Notes: generated by a model from the sequence alone, not told the origin. Positions 45,510-57,589 are shown, numbered from the stretch's first letter. The stretch is 64,000 nt of DNA from Kingdonia uniflora (GCA_014058105.1 JACGCM010002299.1:870001-934000), one strand, 5' to 3'. A program made the numbers and translations.

Positions 45510-46200
45510 GACATAGGTAATACTAGTCTTCATCTTTTACAACTTGTTTGGTCTACACCAGTAGGATGGATCGAGCATACAACTTGGTTCAGCTGAATCC
45601 CTACATATCGGCGAAGGAGGCAAGTGTAAAAACTTGTCCAACTTCAAAGAGCCAAGCAAGAGATAAGACATAGGTAATACTAGTCTTCATCTTTTACAAC
45701 TTGTTTGGTCTACACCAGTAGGCTGGATCGAGCATACAACTTGGTTCAGCTGAATCTCTACATATCGGCGAGGGAGGCAAGTGTAAAAACGTGTCCAACT
45801 TCAAAGAGCCAAGCAAGAGATAAGACATAGGTAATACTAGTCTTCATCTTTTATAACTTGTTTGGTCTACACCGGTAGGCTGGATCGAGCATACAACTTG
45901 GTTCAGCTGAATCTCTACAGCTCTGCGATTGTGACCAGTATAAAAGCTTACCTCACATCAAAGATACAACCAGGCATAAGATAAGGTAAAGGTCATACTA
46001 GTTTTCATCTCTTTCAATATGTCTACGACATTTTTATAAGCCTGGGTCAAGGATAACACTTGGTCTAGCAACCCCTCTACATTTCTGCGATTAGAACAAA
46101 TGTAAAATTTGTTTTATATCAAGGGTCCTGTCAGATAGATGATAAAGCAATGGTCATACTAGCTTTCATCTATAACAATATGTCTGCAACATTTTTACTT
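45504..46200. repeat. Tandem repeat, 157-bp period, in Tat element
   Basis: Units start at 45504, 45661 and 45818 (AGATAAGACATAGGTAATACTAG) and are nearly identical. Two more diverged units start near 45970 and 46133. The array begins inside the end of the pol frame, where the integrase would be expected, and separates plus-strand genes from minus-strand genes. Confidence 0.85.
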
Positions 46201-46220
46201 ATTTTAAGGTTAAAATCATA

Positions 46221-48529
46221 TTATAAAATATTCTTTTCTACCGATGGAGTGTCAGCAATGCTTTCCCCCACATCATCAATAGGTTTATCTTTCAGTTCAT
46301 GGGCCACAGTAACCCTACCTCGTTCTACTAAGTCAGCAGTTTGACGGACCAATTGGGTCTCCATGATGCCTAGACAGTTGCCTCGATCTATCTCAGCTCT
46401 ACAGGTGCATCCCTTATCTGACAAAGTTTTGGGCAAGGTATCTCGTTCTGACTCAAGCCTTTTAACTTCCTCTACAAAATATGCAACGATCACACTTAAC
46501 ATGGCAGATCGAGATACATCAGGTACTACCACTTTTACAAAGCTAGCCTTCAACCTCTCGTGACGCACCTTCACACTAGCATAACTATCGCTCCAAGCGT
46601 TTCTATCCGCATCAATCCTATCGTAGCAAATAGGATCTTCTTTCAATTTGGTAGTATACTGCTCTGAATCAGCCAAGTTCATGATTTTGTAATTCTACTA
46701 CCCGAGCACGAAACATCCCGAGCTCGGCTTTCAACTCTTCTCTCGCAGCCAGATCCTTCAATAGTTTATCCTTTTTCTTCACTAGCGAATCTTTAGCTCT
46801 TAACTCCCCCTCCAAAAATTTCTCCCTGATAAGAGCAGCGTCCAGCTTATGCTGACATTCCCTCAGGTTTGCATTTCCCCTCTGAACATGCCCCTAAATT
46901 CGAGATACATCACCTTCTAGCTCTCTAATGCAATCTGAGAGACTAAGGACATCTCCTCGAACTAGAGGAGACTTATTCGCAGTTCTACTTCCCCCAGAGC
47001 GCTCTCTAGCCTCAACATTCTTGGCACGAACAATGGCGTGATCCTTTTCGGCTTTAAGTCGAGCGACTCTCTCGTTTAAGCCATCACACCTGCACTATAT
47101 TTCTCAGAACTCCATATCCTTGGCAGGGAGGACTGTCTACAAATGTTCAGCTACAGCCTCTGACCCCCATAAGTTTTCACGAGCTACCCTCAACTCGTCA
47201 TCTTTTCCAATGAATTTTTGTCTCATTCACTCCAGCTTGATTCTGCAACTATTAAGATCAGATCGACATAATTCCTCAGTACATTCCAATGCCCGAATAC
47301 GGTATTGAGCCATATCCACCTGCTTACCCTTCGAAGCCAATGCATTAACCTGACGTTGAAGATTCTCGGCATGCTCTATTGCCTCGGATAAATCTTCTAA
47401 TCCCTTCTTAATCCCAGAATCTTTCTCCTCAACCTGACGAGTCAGATCAGAGACGACTTGATTCAACTTCTCTAGTCTGAAGTGTGCTTTTACGAACTGA
47501 TCCTCCCGGTTCTCATTCGCCTCCTTCATCCTATCGAACTTCTCCACAAATTCCTGATTGCACATGAGTGCGTAATCCTCACGTACGCGAGATGCATCCA
47601 ATTCGACCTAAGACATTTAACAATATTTAAGTACAGTTCGATTCAGAAAGTATCATTTCTACATATACATACAACATTTTAAGGGAATACTTGGGCTCTA
47701 GGCATCTGGTTCCCGAATACTTCTAGATTAAAACGTTTGGGGTCCATTCTCAGATGAACACTTCACTAATATTCTTTCGGCATACAAGGAACGCAGTTTC
47801 GATATCCTACTTAGTATTAATAGCGTTAGATTTTTGCTATGCATTTGTATCATATTTACTTAACTTAGCATTGGTATAACACAATGATTGAGCAACCTAT
47901 TTGAAATCTAACCTGCAACTCTATTTGCGCAGACAACAGGGCCTTTGAGGTCTTTATTTCCCTGGCAAGTCCCGATTCTAAGTCATTTATCCTGAGACTC
48001 ATCACTTTAACCACCTACAAAAGATTTATAAGCAAAGTCAACATATAGCAGTTCCTTTCCCGTACAAAAGATTACAACTTACAAATATTCAGAAAATACA
48101 TGTCTACCCAACCTTCTCACTCCCATCTTCAGGGAGCTCCACATCGTCCCCTTGGTTATCAAGCACTGTTTGGGGGGAGACACCATCCAAACCGTCCACA
48201 ACCCCCAGTACTCCTGCTTCCTCCTCTTCTTCCTCGGTATAGGTGTCAGCCTTAATGGTATCCACCTCCTCCTGAGAGTAGCCCTTTAGTATCAGGTGAC
48301 GACCTAGCCTATCACGCTCCTCAGCCGTCTCGTCTAAATTGGCTTTTGCCTTGACCTGTAACTGGCCAATCGTCACGGCATGAGCAGCCTTTAGCTGCTT
48401 GACTTCTTTCAGGGCATTAGTCTTTGCTCGAGCCAGGTTTTTCTCCAGTTCACTCTTTGCCTTTTTCAGCTCGAACTCCTGTTCTTCTATACCGAGCCAA
48501 ATCTCCTCGACAAGGTGAGCAATCTGCAA
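46221..48529 (-). pseudogene. Tat antisense gene, coiled-coil C-terminal part
   Basis: Minus-strand segments with strong heptad-like, charged sequence: 48529-48104 (EEIWLGIEEQEFELKKAKSE then a Glu-rich stretch ending in ELPEDGSEKVG), 47601-47227 (RLEKLNQVVSDLTRQVEEKD, ALASKGKQVDMAQYRIRALE) and 46682-46221 (VKRLESERDTLPKTLSDKG). They are separated by AG...GT-type gaps that may be introns. No enzymatic motif is seen. Tat-clade elements are known to carry extra antisense ORFs of unknown role downstream of pol, and this fits. Exon limits and whether it is one gene are uncertain. Confidence 0.5.
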
Positions 48530-48740
48530 AAATTATATCGAGCTCAGTTACTAGTTCGAAGTACATTAAACATTTATATCTCATAATATAAACTTACCAT
48601 TTGACTCGTATCTTCCTTCCCTTGTAGAATCGCTAACTTAGCCCTTTCCTTGACCTCCTTGAGGTCGTCTACTGAAACAGATCGCCCCTCAGCGACCTTC
48701 TCACCTGTGCCCCCCAAAGGCTCAACCCTCCTCCTCTTCC

Positions 48741-49912
48741 TTATGTGACCTCACCACTGACTGTGGCACCAGAGGCCGGCAAAACCTTTTTTATCTGTCT
48801 CTTCGGAAACTTGTGGGCTATCTTGCTCGTCGTAAGGCTCGGTTGAGCTGAACTACCCGACCCAGGAGTCTTAGCTCGAGCCTCGCCCCCACTTGTTTGC
48901 CTCATTCCTTCGTCGACACCCATCATCGGCCTAGCAGACTGAGCATTTGCAACCTTTTTTAACTTACTTTTAACTCTCTTTTTTCTACTTAGGCCGAGTT
49001 CCCCTAAGACCAGTTCGAGTTCAGTCTCCTCCTCTGTGACCTCGTCCAACAGAGACTCTTTCATTTCCACTGTAGAGTTCACACCTGCAATAAATATATT
49101 TTTCTATCAACTATACTTATCAAAGAAACATAACGATAATTCTATTTATGCATGTTTTTACTTACTTTGCTTTACAGATCTAAATCCGAGGTCCAAAAGT
49201 TCCTCGTCATCTCTCAGAAGGCAATTACCCTTCACCCATATGATGTTGTCATTTCATGTTCGACCTGCTGAATTCAGATCAAAAAAATGCCGCTGAGTAA
49301 CGCTCGCACAGAAGTACGACCCCCCACTGGCCTTAAAATTCTTCACCCCATAAAACTGCAGAATGTCCTCAGGGGTTATCATCCTCACTTTGTTCTCCCT
49401 TTCCCACCTATCATTCAGATGGTCACACATAGTTATGACCTCCCATATATTCCCGTTCATTTGAACGGGAGATGCCCCAATTGCATTTATTACCCCCTTC
49501 ACCAAATTGGTAAGGGGGAGGCACAACCCATACTCTAATTGAGATAGGCAACACAAAAACCCTCCGAAAGGTCACTCCGGATATCTCCATTGAAATACTC
49601 TAACGAGATCGATTCGTCTATACCCCTATCTCATTTTTCTGCTGCCAAATCTGCCAAAAGGTAAAAATACTCTTCCCCTTCTGCTACCGTACAACCGCTA
49701 AACTGCCTGCCGGCAAACTCTACACATTTACCCCACTTACCTCCTATAGCCCCCTTGGTTTTACAAAATTCTCTGAAAGCATCATAACCCAGAGGATAAG
49801 ACACCAACTGACCAAGGAAACTCAGAAATTGTTCCAATCCTCCTTCCATTTCTCTATCACACTCATTTGTCCTACCAGAGGTTGAAACCTCATTAACAGA
49901 TGACCTACCCAT
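48741..49912 (-). pseudogene. Tat antisense gene, gypsy-type transposon (Transposase_28-like) domain
   Basis: From ATG 49912 (MGRSSVNEVS) the minus strand encodes YPLGYDAFREFC, then, after short gaps, LEYGLCLPLTNLVKGVINAIG, SPVQMNGNIWEVITMCDHLNDRW and EDILQFYGVKNF (49556-49254). The EYGL-x-LPL pattern and following W-x-x-I resemble the Pfam family of putative gypsy-type transposon proteins found on the antisense strand of Tat elements. Next comes a Lys/Arg-rich segment with a Glu-rich start (49082-48741, LLDEVTEEETELELVLGELG then RKKRVKSKLKK). The domain's biochemical role is unknown. Stops between segments mean either introns or decay. Confidence 0.5.
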
Positions 49913-50113
49913 CTTAAAAATACTCTACAAGACTATTTCGAACTACACAGATGCTTCTCACGCTCGACCTACATATAGGTTAAAGTATTTATCATTCTTT
50001 CATCTATGTATACGTATATATCTATATATTTAACATATATATCTGATAAGTCAGTCATGCATAACACATATTTACACTATAGAATATCAAAGTATATTGC
50101 ATACATAAATTTG

Positions 50114-52313
50114 CTAACCTCCAATTTCCGGATGCGAATCGGCAAAAGAGTCAAGCTTCCTCCTCACTACACTGCTATATTCCCACCAACGAGATCCCGA
50201 ACCTTTTCCCCTTTTTAACCGTTTATCATCTTCTAAAAATTCTTGATTTATTCCCCTGATCTTTTGCCTTTCTCTCTGTTTGATCTCCAATTCTTTTATG
50301 GTAAAACGATTATTAGGAGACGAAGAAGAACTGTTTATCTTTTCTCTCTTATGCGGCTGGCATTTATTGCCCCTCTCACGAACCGTCCTCGATTCCAGAA
50401 CTGAGGTGTCCTTTCTACTCTCTATGTCAGACGCCTTGTACCTTTTTGATAAAACCACATTTCCATCATAACAACTCTCGTCATTTATTAACGCGTTTTG
50501 TTACCCACTTTCCATATCTTTTCTTAACGTCCCTTCACTCATGATGACTTGCACTGTGAGATGTCAGAGCTCTTTTTTATTTTGTATACAAAGCAAAACT
50601 AGAAGCTTCTGCACTCATGTATTTTTGTTTCACAGTACTTGTTTATCATACTTATAGTGATTGACATCAGTTTCAAAATCGTACAAATATTCAAATTTAT
50701 TCAAATTGTTTGCTGAACAATTTCAAAATAGATTCCCCCTATTGAGGATCCAATTGACTTATATTATTTCTGTTGCATTCCAGCATTTATCTTATTCATA
50801 AGAACATCTAAACAGTATCCATCACAGCCTTAGAAAACTTAAGCAACCTGCATTTGATTACATCATTCACCAATCCTCGTACCTTCAAAATTGATCTCCA
50901 CTTCAGCAATCAAACCCACCACCCTTTCTCGTTCTGCCGGATTCCCCATGAAAACACAAAAAAATGACTCATAAAAGTAACGAGCATACTCAAGTTCTCT
51001 ACTCCTGATATCTAACCCTTCGAGTTTGCACGCCCTTATTGGTAGTTCAGCATCGTAACCAAGCGAGCCAAAAATTCTCTCCCGCACCTCAGCAGTTTTT
51101 ATGACTAATCGACCTTCTGCAGCATGACAAATCCTCTGAGATCGAGTCAGCACCATCTTAACCTTACCCTGAGCTTTTGGAGGTCATCTTATCAGTATTT
51201 ATAAGATTTCCTAATAACTTCTACCTTTCACTCAATTTTTCCCTAGTATCGCGTAACAAAACCAAATCTTAGACTCATTTAAAATAACTTATCCCCTCGT
51301 TAGTAAGCTCACTGGTTAGTACAATCGACCTTATAAGTAGTATCTTTATCGACCTTAGAATAGCTCGAATTAACAGATTTCTAAGATTTTTATTTTCATT
51401 TCCCGTTAAAACATAGATCTTTCATATCAAATATGCATCTCAGTTTGAACGTTGTTTCAACATTTATTAAACAGTTATTCAACTAACACATTTCAGGTCG
51501 ATTCAAGAAAGTTCTATACACCAAATTCGTGATAATCAATTTTAATTCATATTACTCATAGCACGATTTATAGATAACAAGTTTTCACACAGGAATACAA
51601 CAACATGTTATCCGTCCAGCACCGAACTTTAGGTACATTATAGATAACAAGTTTTCCCTCTTTGTTCCAAGCTACAGGTTAACCGGACATGGCGAGGCAT
51701 CATTTCTTCCAGTTCTTCTCACTTCAATGATGTTTCACCCTGACGCGAAGAAAATAGTAGAACTAACAAAAAGCCTTCCTCACATGGCTCGGTTGAAGCA
51801 CAATCGAACTCCAAACACAAATTATATAAGCAGTAGACTCAGTGTGGCTCCCACAAAACAAGATGGAAGATCTTCAGAGCACAAAGCCATAATGGAAATG
51901 CCTCAGTAAAATCTTCCTACCAGTTTTCCTCCTCCACTGCCATCACCGCCTCTTCTATAGCCACCACCACCGCAGAGTTGGTAGAGATGAAGAGGGCCCA
52001 ACCTTAGAATCCCTAGCACCACAGAAAATTAGTACATCTGCCATGTAGATACACCTTTCCCTGCATATGAACCCCTAACCCTATCTTCTGCAAGGGTACG
52101 GAGACATGCCCAACGCTCCTTACCCGTCAAGACGAAGACATAAAATCTCCACTTACAGTAGAAATCTTCCTCAGCTTCAACCGCTTCCTCTCCCGACAAG
52201 CCTCGATATGTCGGAGGAACAGGCGTTGGGACCGCCATTTTTAGGAATTGGTCACCAAAGTACTTTAACTTCAACCGTTGCGCTTCAGACGCAATTCTCT
52301 CTTTAAGAACCAA
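50114..52313 (-). pseudogene. Tat antisense region, 5' relics
   Basis: Three minus-strand frames without recognised domains: 52313-52029 (starts MVLKERIASEAQ; Glu-rich middle AVEAEEDFYCKW), 51156-50863 (MVLTRSQRICHAAEGRL, with SFFCVFMGNPAERERV) and 50458-50114 (basic and Ser-rich, REKINSSSSSPNNRF). They lie upstream of the Transposase_28-like segment on the same strand and could be its 5' exons or a separate ORF. The region 51170-52030 between them is AT-rich and holds nothing I can support. Confidence 0.35.
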
Positions 52314-52621
52314 CCATACTTCGTGCTTTCACCATTGTAGAGAGCGTTACGCATGCAAGAATTTACCCAAACAAGGTGATAAATGTACTATTTATATAAC
52401 CCTAACTTTATTTGTGCAGGTACGTTTTCCCAAGCGTCGCCATTTATTACGGCCGCGGCTATTCACCCACAAACCGTCACATACATCCGTACCAACATTT
52501 AATAACCATCACTTCCCAAAACCACGTAACTTCCACCCAATCAAATGCCATCATTGCTCCGTTTCGAAATTACAATTTTTTACATATTCTTTCTCAACCA
52601 AAGCCACCCGTGACTTCGGTT

Positions 52622-52634
52622 GCGAGGGGGCAAT
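52622..52634 (+). other. Tat polypurine tract
   Basis: GCGAGGGGGCAAT directly precedes the 3' LTR (TGTAGGGG at 52635). Confidence 0.75.
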
Positions 52635-53213
52635 TGTAGGGGATTATTTCTCGACATCACTCGTGATTGAACTCACTCAGTTCGAATTACCTCCATCTCA
52701 GGCTCGCACAACTTCAGCACACAACATTTCAGTCAAACATTCTAACCAACCCCACAAACTACATAAGAAACTACATCGAGCTAATCCCGAAAAACGTTAT
52801 TCAATCAAAGACCCCTGTCTCCCACGAACTCGTCAGTTATTCAGTCAATCGCCACTAATCAGATTATTCAAAAGACGTGCTCCAGTACGACGAAGAGTTG
52901 TGGGAAAGGCCTATAAAAAGGAGAAGTTCCAGAAGAGACAGAGACCAAAAGAATTACTCAAACTTCTACTTTACGATATCAAAGGTATTTCTATATTCTA
53001 GAGATCGCTTGTAACAAAGATATCGACTCAAAGTTATAAAGAGATTTTTACAAAAATCCTCCATGCGAGGTCGTAGTTTTTTACCTATTCAGAGGTTTTC
53101 CACGCTAAAAACACATGTTTCAATTTCTTGCTTTCCATTATCACATTGTTACAGGATCATTGGTGTGATAGCTAATTCCTAATCGTATCGAGCTACGGAA
53201 TTTGGCCATTATA
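52635..53213 (+). repeat. Tat element 3' LTR (579 bp)
   Basis: TGTAGGGG at the start, CCATTATA at the end, where the terminal CA of the 5' LTR has become TA. TATA box TATAAAAA at about 52912-52919. Confidence 0.88.
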
Positions 53214-53488
53214 CCATTGATGCGCAAATCATGAGTATACCCAATATCCTCCTATGGATCCTGTCACTCCCCACTCCAGTGCAAAAATAAATTTTGGGTA
53301 CTCACCCTGTAATAAATTAAAACCCAATATCATACATTTGTAACCTATCTACCATTGATGCGCAAATCATGAGTATACCCAATATCCTCCTATGGATCCT
53401 GTCACTCCCCACTCCAGTGCAAAAATAAATTTTGGGTACTCACCCTGTAATAAATTAAAACCCAATATCATACATTTGTAACCTATCA
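53213..53488. repeat. Tandem duplication, 138 bp, next to Tat target site
   Basis: ACCATTGATGCGCAAATC starts at 53213 and again at 53351. The two copies are nearly identical over 138 bp and match one copy in unit A (18390 onward). The first copy begins with the Tat target duplication. Whether the duplication came before or after the insertion cannot be told from this. Confidence 0.85.
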
Positions 53489-54229
53489 ACATACAAACCC
53501 TTAAAACATGCAAACCCTAACATTAATGCATAAAAAACTCAAACCCTAAAAACATACAAACCATCAACATACTCACTCTGTAATAAACATATTTTTATGC
53601 CTAATCCCCAGACTTGATACAATAAAAAAAACACCTAATCCCCAGCATGATACTTCTCCAAATCCCTAACATAAAAAAATTCCCAAATGAACAAAAAAAA
53701 ACCTAACTATTAACACCCAAATCCCTAAATTATCTCAAAATTAAACATTATATAATCCCCACTATCTACAGCTTTAGTTTTCATAACAAAAAATAACTAT
53801 GGTTTATACATTGGGTTTGATGTAACCTAAAAATGTCCCTCTTAAACAAACCCTAACTTCTTAAGAAGAAGAAAAACAAAGTTTATGTTTCAAAACTTAC
53901 ATTGGGTAAAAGAGAGATGACCTCTTTCTTCAACCCTTGTTATGATCACCTTCTACTTCAAGTGTTAATGGTGAGAGAGAGATGATCTCCTTCTTCTTCA
54001 AGTTAGCTATTGGTGAGAGAGAGATAATGATGAAAGAGATTAAGTATTAATGTGAGAGAGAGAAAAGAGATGCAATAATGTTAATAGTGTAAGAGCATCT
54101 CTAGCAGCCAGTTGTACTTTGGGTATGGGCTCTAACAGGGGGCCCACAAAATACCCGACCTCTCCCAGCAGCCAGTGTGAGTTATTGACATGTAATTTTT
54201 TTATTTTTTTATTTGGAAGAGTTCAAAAC

Positions 54230-54258
54230 ACCGCGCGGTGTTCCTTTGACCGCGCGGT
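54230..54258. promoter_or_regulatory. ACCGCGCGGT palindromes, left end of PIF-B
   Basis: Two perfect units at 54230 and 54249, joined by GTTCCTTTG. A decayed third unit may follow near 54268. The cluster ends 167 bp before the PMD start; the (TC)n expansion in the leader adds to this distance. Confidence 0.7.
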
Positions 54259-54425
54259 AAAAGGATTGTTGCGTAGTGTTCCAAACACCGTTGCATGCAC
54301 TATTACCCCAAAATCAAACCCAACTAGAGTTTAAACATTGTTTCTTCCTCTCTCTCTCTCTCTCTCTCTCACAACTCGAAGGTATACCTCAAAAATTTCT
54401 TAATTTCTTTCAAAACATAATACAA

Positions 54426-56540
54426 ATGCCAGAGGATGACTCACACCCCAGTATATTACTTGAGTTTAGAGTGACAAGAGATCCACAGTGAGCCGTAACT
54501 CAGTCGAGGTCCGAAAGGAAGAAAAAGCGAGTAGAATTTGAAGATTTCCAACAACCTACACCAAACCCACCAGAAGAAAACTACCCGCAGAGGTTTATTA
54601 CCCAACTTACATACGGCGTTACTCATATCTATTACACTGGCAAGGAACTCACGGTAAGTTTTAGTGTAATTGTAAATTTGTTATTTCCATAAATCAAGTG
54701 TTTGACAAAATACTCCAATGAATAGGATCGGGATTCGATGAGTGTGCACGGCACATTCACTGCGGTGATCAAAGTGTGGAAGGAGATTTCCACAATTCCA
54801 CCTATAAGGGATGCCGTGGTGAATATATTCAGGCAGTTTATGGATATACGCTTGGGAAATTCAAATAATTAGTTAATTCATGCGCTTACAGAGCGTTAGT
54901 GGCCGACCACGCACACGTTTCTGTTCCCGTGTGCAAAGATAGGGGTCGCTCCTCTCAATTTCCAGATGCTGGCATTATTATCAATAGGCCGATATCTGAC
55001 ACAGGTGTCGTATGAGGACGCATGGAGTGTTTTATCCAATGCGAGGCAATTACTCCCCAACATTGATTCCAGCCATATAAAGAGTGGGAACGCCAACATT
55101 TCATATTTAAGGACGTACTTGACCATCGTAGCTGATTGGGAGGATGATATTACTATTGCTCGTGCTTTTATTCTCTTCATAATGGGATATTTGTGGTTTC
55201 AAACGACCAACAACACCGTCCCGCTTGGATATCTCGTGGTTGTGGCCGATTTGGACGAGGCTGCCCAATATGACTAGGGTTCTACTATTCTTGCTTCCAT
55301 GTACCATGGTTTGGATACCACAGCCACGACCGGGGGTGCCATCACTGGATTTGCCCAACTTCTGACGGTACACTAACACTTTTTCATTTTACAAATCAAA
55401 TATCTTCCAATAAACATATTAAATATAATTTTTAAATATTTTTTATGTTATTCCGAAATACAATATTGGTTCTACGAGTATTATAGGGTTGGTCACCCTA
55501 TTGTCAAGGAAGATGTTAAGTACTTGACCTATCCGCACCTCAGAGCATGGGAGAGAGAAAACATAAAGAAAACAAATAACCAGGCAGGCAATTTGTTTAT
55601 GCTAGGCAGATACCACATTGACCATTGGACTATTAGGATGATCACCTGGCGACCTTGGTTGGAATCTGTAGTATCTGAGTTAGATAACGTACGGAGAGCG
55701 TCGTTCCTGTCCCGTACGAGGATGCCACTTCAAGTCCCAAATAGAACTGTAAGTATTACTTAGGGGATAGATGTTGGAGGCAGTTGACTGGAACTGCAGG
55801 TATTTCTTTAGATCTTCCTCTTAGCATGTTGCCACATCTTAGTCCAGCTGATTTATAGGCGATGAGACAGCCAGCTTCGTTGACTGTGAGCAGTTTGTGA
55901 TAAGGGAGGAGTGAGAGACTTACGCCTCATACTGGGCTAACCAAACTGTGGAGGTAGGCCCCTTATTGACAGATTTCCAAAGTATGGGGAATATAGATCT
56001 GTTTGGACCCTCTGTACTCAGGATTGGTATTACACCCGTGGTGGTGACGTCAGCGTCGGATCATAGCTTATCCCAAGACTTCAGTTTGCATGGCGAGCCC
56101 GAGGGGCCAGACCCGGGGTGGCACATGGAGTGGACAGGGAGGCGTAAGCTGCTCCCCAACTACCGTTTGAGGGACCCGCCAGAGATGTATCCCTCCTACG
56201 GCGCAGAGGAGTTGTGGTACTTGACTCATGGTATGCGACGACTCTCCCTTGCAGAGTCTGTGCGGGACACCCAGAGACTGTAGGAGTTGACTAATAAAAA
56301 TGTTACTCTAAGGAGGCACTTGGACAGTGTAGACGACCAGCTTCATGCGCATCTAAGTAATTTATTTATGTATTTATTTATTTTATTTTTTCCTAATGTC
56401 ATATTTATTTTGTCAAAATATTTATAAATTTGATTTGTCCCGTTCAGGACCTACAGCTGAGGAGGAGGCGTGACGTACGGGTGGTGCCACTACCACCTGG
56501 AGGTGGAGTGAGGACTAGGCAGCATGGATCTGGTCCGTGA
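54426..56540 (+). pseudogene. Plant mobile domain (PMD) gene of PIF-B, broken
   Basis: Exons match PIF-A: 54426-54653, 54726-55367, 55464-56352 and 56448-56540. Exon 1 ends at the same IYYTGKELT and GTAAGTTTTAGTG donor. Exon 2 has HALTER, a stop, then WPTTHTFLFPC, the SSHIKSGNANISYLRTYL segment, FILFIMGYLWFQT and ILASMYHGLD. Exon 3 has YWFYEYYRVGHPIVK, LRAWEREN, and the C-terminal MEWTGRRKLLPNYRLRDPP and EELWYLTHGMRRLSL. The last exon encodes a basic tail RRRRDVRVVPLPPGGG. Stops occur in exons 1-3. The intron 2 acceptor is CAA (CAG in PIF-A) and the intron 3 donor is CT (GT in PIF-A), so splicing is also lost. Function as in the PIF-A entry. Confidence 0.78.
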
Positions 56541-57433
56541 ACCAGGGGAGGCGGTAGTAGCCGTAGTGGCCCGTCTCAGTAGATATAGGTGTATTTGATG
56601 TTTTTGTAGATGTAATCTTTTATTGTAAACATCAATTTTGTATGTCACATTTATTTATATAAATCAATATTAATCAATTTATTTTGAGTCTTGAATTTAA
56701 ATAGAAATGCAATTATAATTCTTTAAATAGTAGTTCTACGCACAAAATATAACTCAAAACAGATACAATTAAATTTAATTCATCGTTCACGTCTGATGTA
56801 AGGAATAAACTCAAACCATTCAGTAAGGGGGAGCGGATCCCGTCCATAGTTTTCTAGTCGATAATTTGCAGGAGGATCAGGCGGGATGTAGTTCCGCTAA
56901 AAAATATCGTATGGAGTCTCGAATGGGAACAGCTGGCTATATTTGTCATACCATTCATCTCTTGCTTCATGGAGAATATAGGCTAGTGGAACACCTCTGA
57001 CCCATATATCAATACTCATATGTATCTCATAAAACTCATCACACTTAGCCATAATAACATTCCACCTGTTGTATAAATCTCCATGAGGGTATCGAATTTC
57101 TATGTGCATCCTGAATTGGACATGAATTTTATTCTATAACTTATTGAAGTTGAGTTGTCGAAGAGGTGGATTATCAACAAAATACTGCCAGGACGCGGCC
57201 AAGGCCCAGTCTTCATTCCAGCCAAATATTACCGAAGAATCCCGTTAGAACGAAAAAACACGGCATTGTTGAGTTTAAGCAGAGGAGTGTTGTTAGAGTA
57301 TCTCCAGCCAACATATATATAAAGTAAAAAGTAGCCGTTGTGATCCAAAACTAGCCGTTATGAAAGACCCACCAGAGGAAGTAGCCGTTGTTGTTTGCTT
57401 CTTGAATTCAAAAATGAGTTTTTCCAATGTCTG

Positions 57434-57583
57434 TTCAAACAGACAAATAGTCTGTTCGAACAAAATAAGGTATTATTAAATTAAATTTTGCACTGAGCAG
57501 TTTTATTCGAATAGACCCAAAGTCTGTTCGAACAGATTTCGCACTTAGCTATTTTATTCGAATAGACATAGGGTTTATTCGAA
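57434..57583. promoter_or_regulatory. Three TTCGAA palindrome pairs upstream of PIF-B transposase
   Basis: Cores at 57434 (TTCAAA)/57455, 57506/57527 and 57557/57578, each pair offset by exactly 21 bp. The first two pairs are 72 bp apart. Most are embedded in TCTGTTCGAACAGA or TTATTCGAATAGA-like palindromes. The array is followed directly by the inverted repeat at 57590. Confidence 0.72.
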
Positions 57584-57589
57584 TAAAAA

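Larger units (their letters stand above)
41021..53213 (+). mobile_element. Ty3/gypsy retrotransposon, Tat type, 12.2 kb, with antisense genes
   Basis: Two LTRs of equal length (579 bp; 41021-41599 and 52635-53213) enclose the element, with perfect 5-bp target duplications CCATT at 41016-41020 and 53214-53218. Primer site 41602-41619; polypurine tract 52622-52634. Plus-strand gag and pol lie in the left third, then a 157-bp tandem repeat, then about 6 kb of minus-strand coding relics. Reverse transcriptase motifs and the antisense genes match the Tat clade. I find no protease motif and no integrase, so it was probably moved in trans. The two LTRs differ at roughly one base in ten by eye, indicating an old insertion. 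Confidence 0.88.

Noticed and set aside
45504..46200. Possible CRISPR-like array
   Set aside because: The units are head-to-tail copies without unique spacers, inside a plant retrotransposon.
41021..53213. Tat antisense ORFs as a host gene cluster
   Set aside because: They lie wholly between matching LTRs and include a domain known from Tat elements, so they belong to the retrotransposon.
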